Part shown: in pieces, positions 63,654 through 64,000 of the stretch | Layout of the letters: each line of letters starts with the position of its first letter | Numbering within the stretch: the first letter of the stretch is position 1 | Assembly: GCA_026913215.1 (NCBI GenBank) | Contig: JAPTYK010000001.1 | Location: forward strand, 3,844,001-3,908,000 | Source: Streptomyces diastatochromogenes | GTDB taxonomy: Bacteria; Actinomycetota; Actinomycetes; Streptomycetales; Streptomycetaceae | DNA: 64,000 bases | Direction: 5' to 3' | Translations under genes and position numbers: made by a program | The notes under the pieces: generated by a model | Seen by the model: the letters and a program-made list of their open reading frames with translations, nothing else | The model's database searches: none | What the model was told of the DNA's origin: nothing

Positions 63654-64000
63654 ATGAGCACTCGCATGCCGCCCACCCCTGAAGCCGCCTCCACGCCTGA
63701 AGCCGCCTCCACGCCCGCTCCCGGTGCCGACCCCGCTCCCGCCTCCGCCCCCGGAGCCGTCTCCACGCCCGCTCCTGGTGCCGACCCCGCTCCCGTCTTC
63801 GCCCCGCGCCCGTCTCCGAAGCCACCTCCGCGCTCGTCCCGGCCCCGCCGGCCCACCGTCGGCGCCGTCCTCGGCGCCGTCCCGACCGCGCTCCGCGCCG
63901 CCTCCCGGGTGCGGACCGCGGTCGCGGCCGTGCTGATGGCACTGGCCGGGGCCGCCCTCCTGAACGCCCCGCCCCCGGTGGCGGCGAGAACGACCCTGAC
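63654..64000 (+). CDS. Pro/Ala-rich membrane or secreted protein (truncated by window end)
   Basis: The frame is open from ATG 63654 to the window end (115 codons). The first 60 residues repeat PEAAST, PAPGADPAP and similar units. A basic, Arg/Pro-rich stretch follows, then one hydrophobic segment (TAVAAVLMALAGAALL) ending NAPPPVAAR, which could be an uncleaved anchor or a late signal peptide. Function unknown. The low complexity and high GC make the coding call moderate. Confidence 0.45.
   Translation, partial: MSTRMPPTPEAASTPEAASTPAPGADPAPASAPGAVSTPAPGADPAPVFAPRPSPKPPPRSSRPRRPTVGAVLGAVPTALRAASRVRTAVAAVLMALAGAALLNAPPPVAARTTL

Overview
The window is a GC-rich (about 70+ %) actinobacterial chromosome segment, almost certainly from a Streptomyces species. 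The reasons are the extreme third-position GC, GTG starts, GTGA/ATGA gene overlaps, the gene order (LacI regulator, HisC-like aminotransferase, cydA-cydB-cydCD, serS, pheA, dtpA-copCD-ecuC-sco, aminopeptidase P, tRNA-Ser), and matches to the Streptomyces Rex operator and parS consensus. One perfect and two near-perfect parS-like palindromes plus three groups of DnaA-box-like 9-mers suggest an origin-proximal core region rather than a chromosome arm.

Layout. 1-4.3 kb: a partial metallophosphoesterase, a LacI regulator, a HisC/Pat aminotransferase and a cyclophilin-fold protein. 4.4-10.6 kb: the cytochrome bd oxidase operon (cydA, cydB, fused cydCD) behind a Rex site. 10.7-17.2 kb: a GAF histidine kinase, a HAD phosphatase, an SGNH hydrolase, a membrane protein with a divergent MarR regulator, a DUF6083 protein and an F420-type oxidoreductase. 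17.3-20.5 kb: a membrane-anchored Ser/Thr kinase divergent from an ECF sigma factor, which is followed by two related exported proteins. 20.6-25.4 kb: a small protein, RNA 2'-phosphotransferase, a MerR regulator, a hydrolase-SDR fusion and an M24 protein. 25.7-29.2 kb: two ABC ATPase/permease pairs in one operon. 29.3-36 kb: an MFS carrier with its GntR regulator, dihydrolipoyl dehydrogenase, a rhomboid-like protein, a HAD phosphatase and serS. 36.2-43.5 kb: pheA and a copper-trafficking operon (ycnI, sco, ecuC, copCD, dtpA). 43.7-52.4 kb: two HATPase anti-sigma-like kinases, a GAF-SpoIIE phosphatase, aminopeptidase P, a Prim-Pol domain protein, a DUF5926 protein and a GDPD. 52.6-58.5 kb: an HtrA protease, an MHYT protein, tRNA-Ser(UGA), a Cys-rich/YDQ-repeat protein, a macrodomain protein and a small secreted protein. 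58.7-63.6 kb: a five-gene CoA-ester cluster resembling the mycobacterial igr (fadE28/fadE29/chsH1/chsH2/ltp2) module. The last 350 bases begin a Pro/Ala-rich exported or membrane protein.

Sequence quality. About thirty genes are broken by frame changes. In nearly every case I could phase, the change equals one missing base (occasionally two), usually in a G or C run. Reading across these points restores full-length conserved proteins. I therefore treat them as probable consensus deletions, give the full gene span, and describe the shifts. Coordinates of such genes and their exact junctions are approximate.

Strongest leads for something new: the kinase/ECF/paired exported protein locus at 17.3-20.5 kb, the MaoC gene whose first 39 bp (start codon included) has been tandemly copied seven times (61.8 kb), the dense DnaA-box-like cluster between serS and pheA, and parS-like sites embedded in coding sequence.
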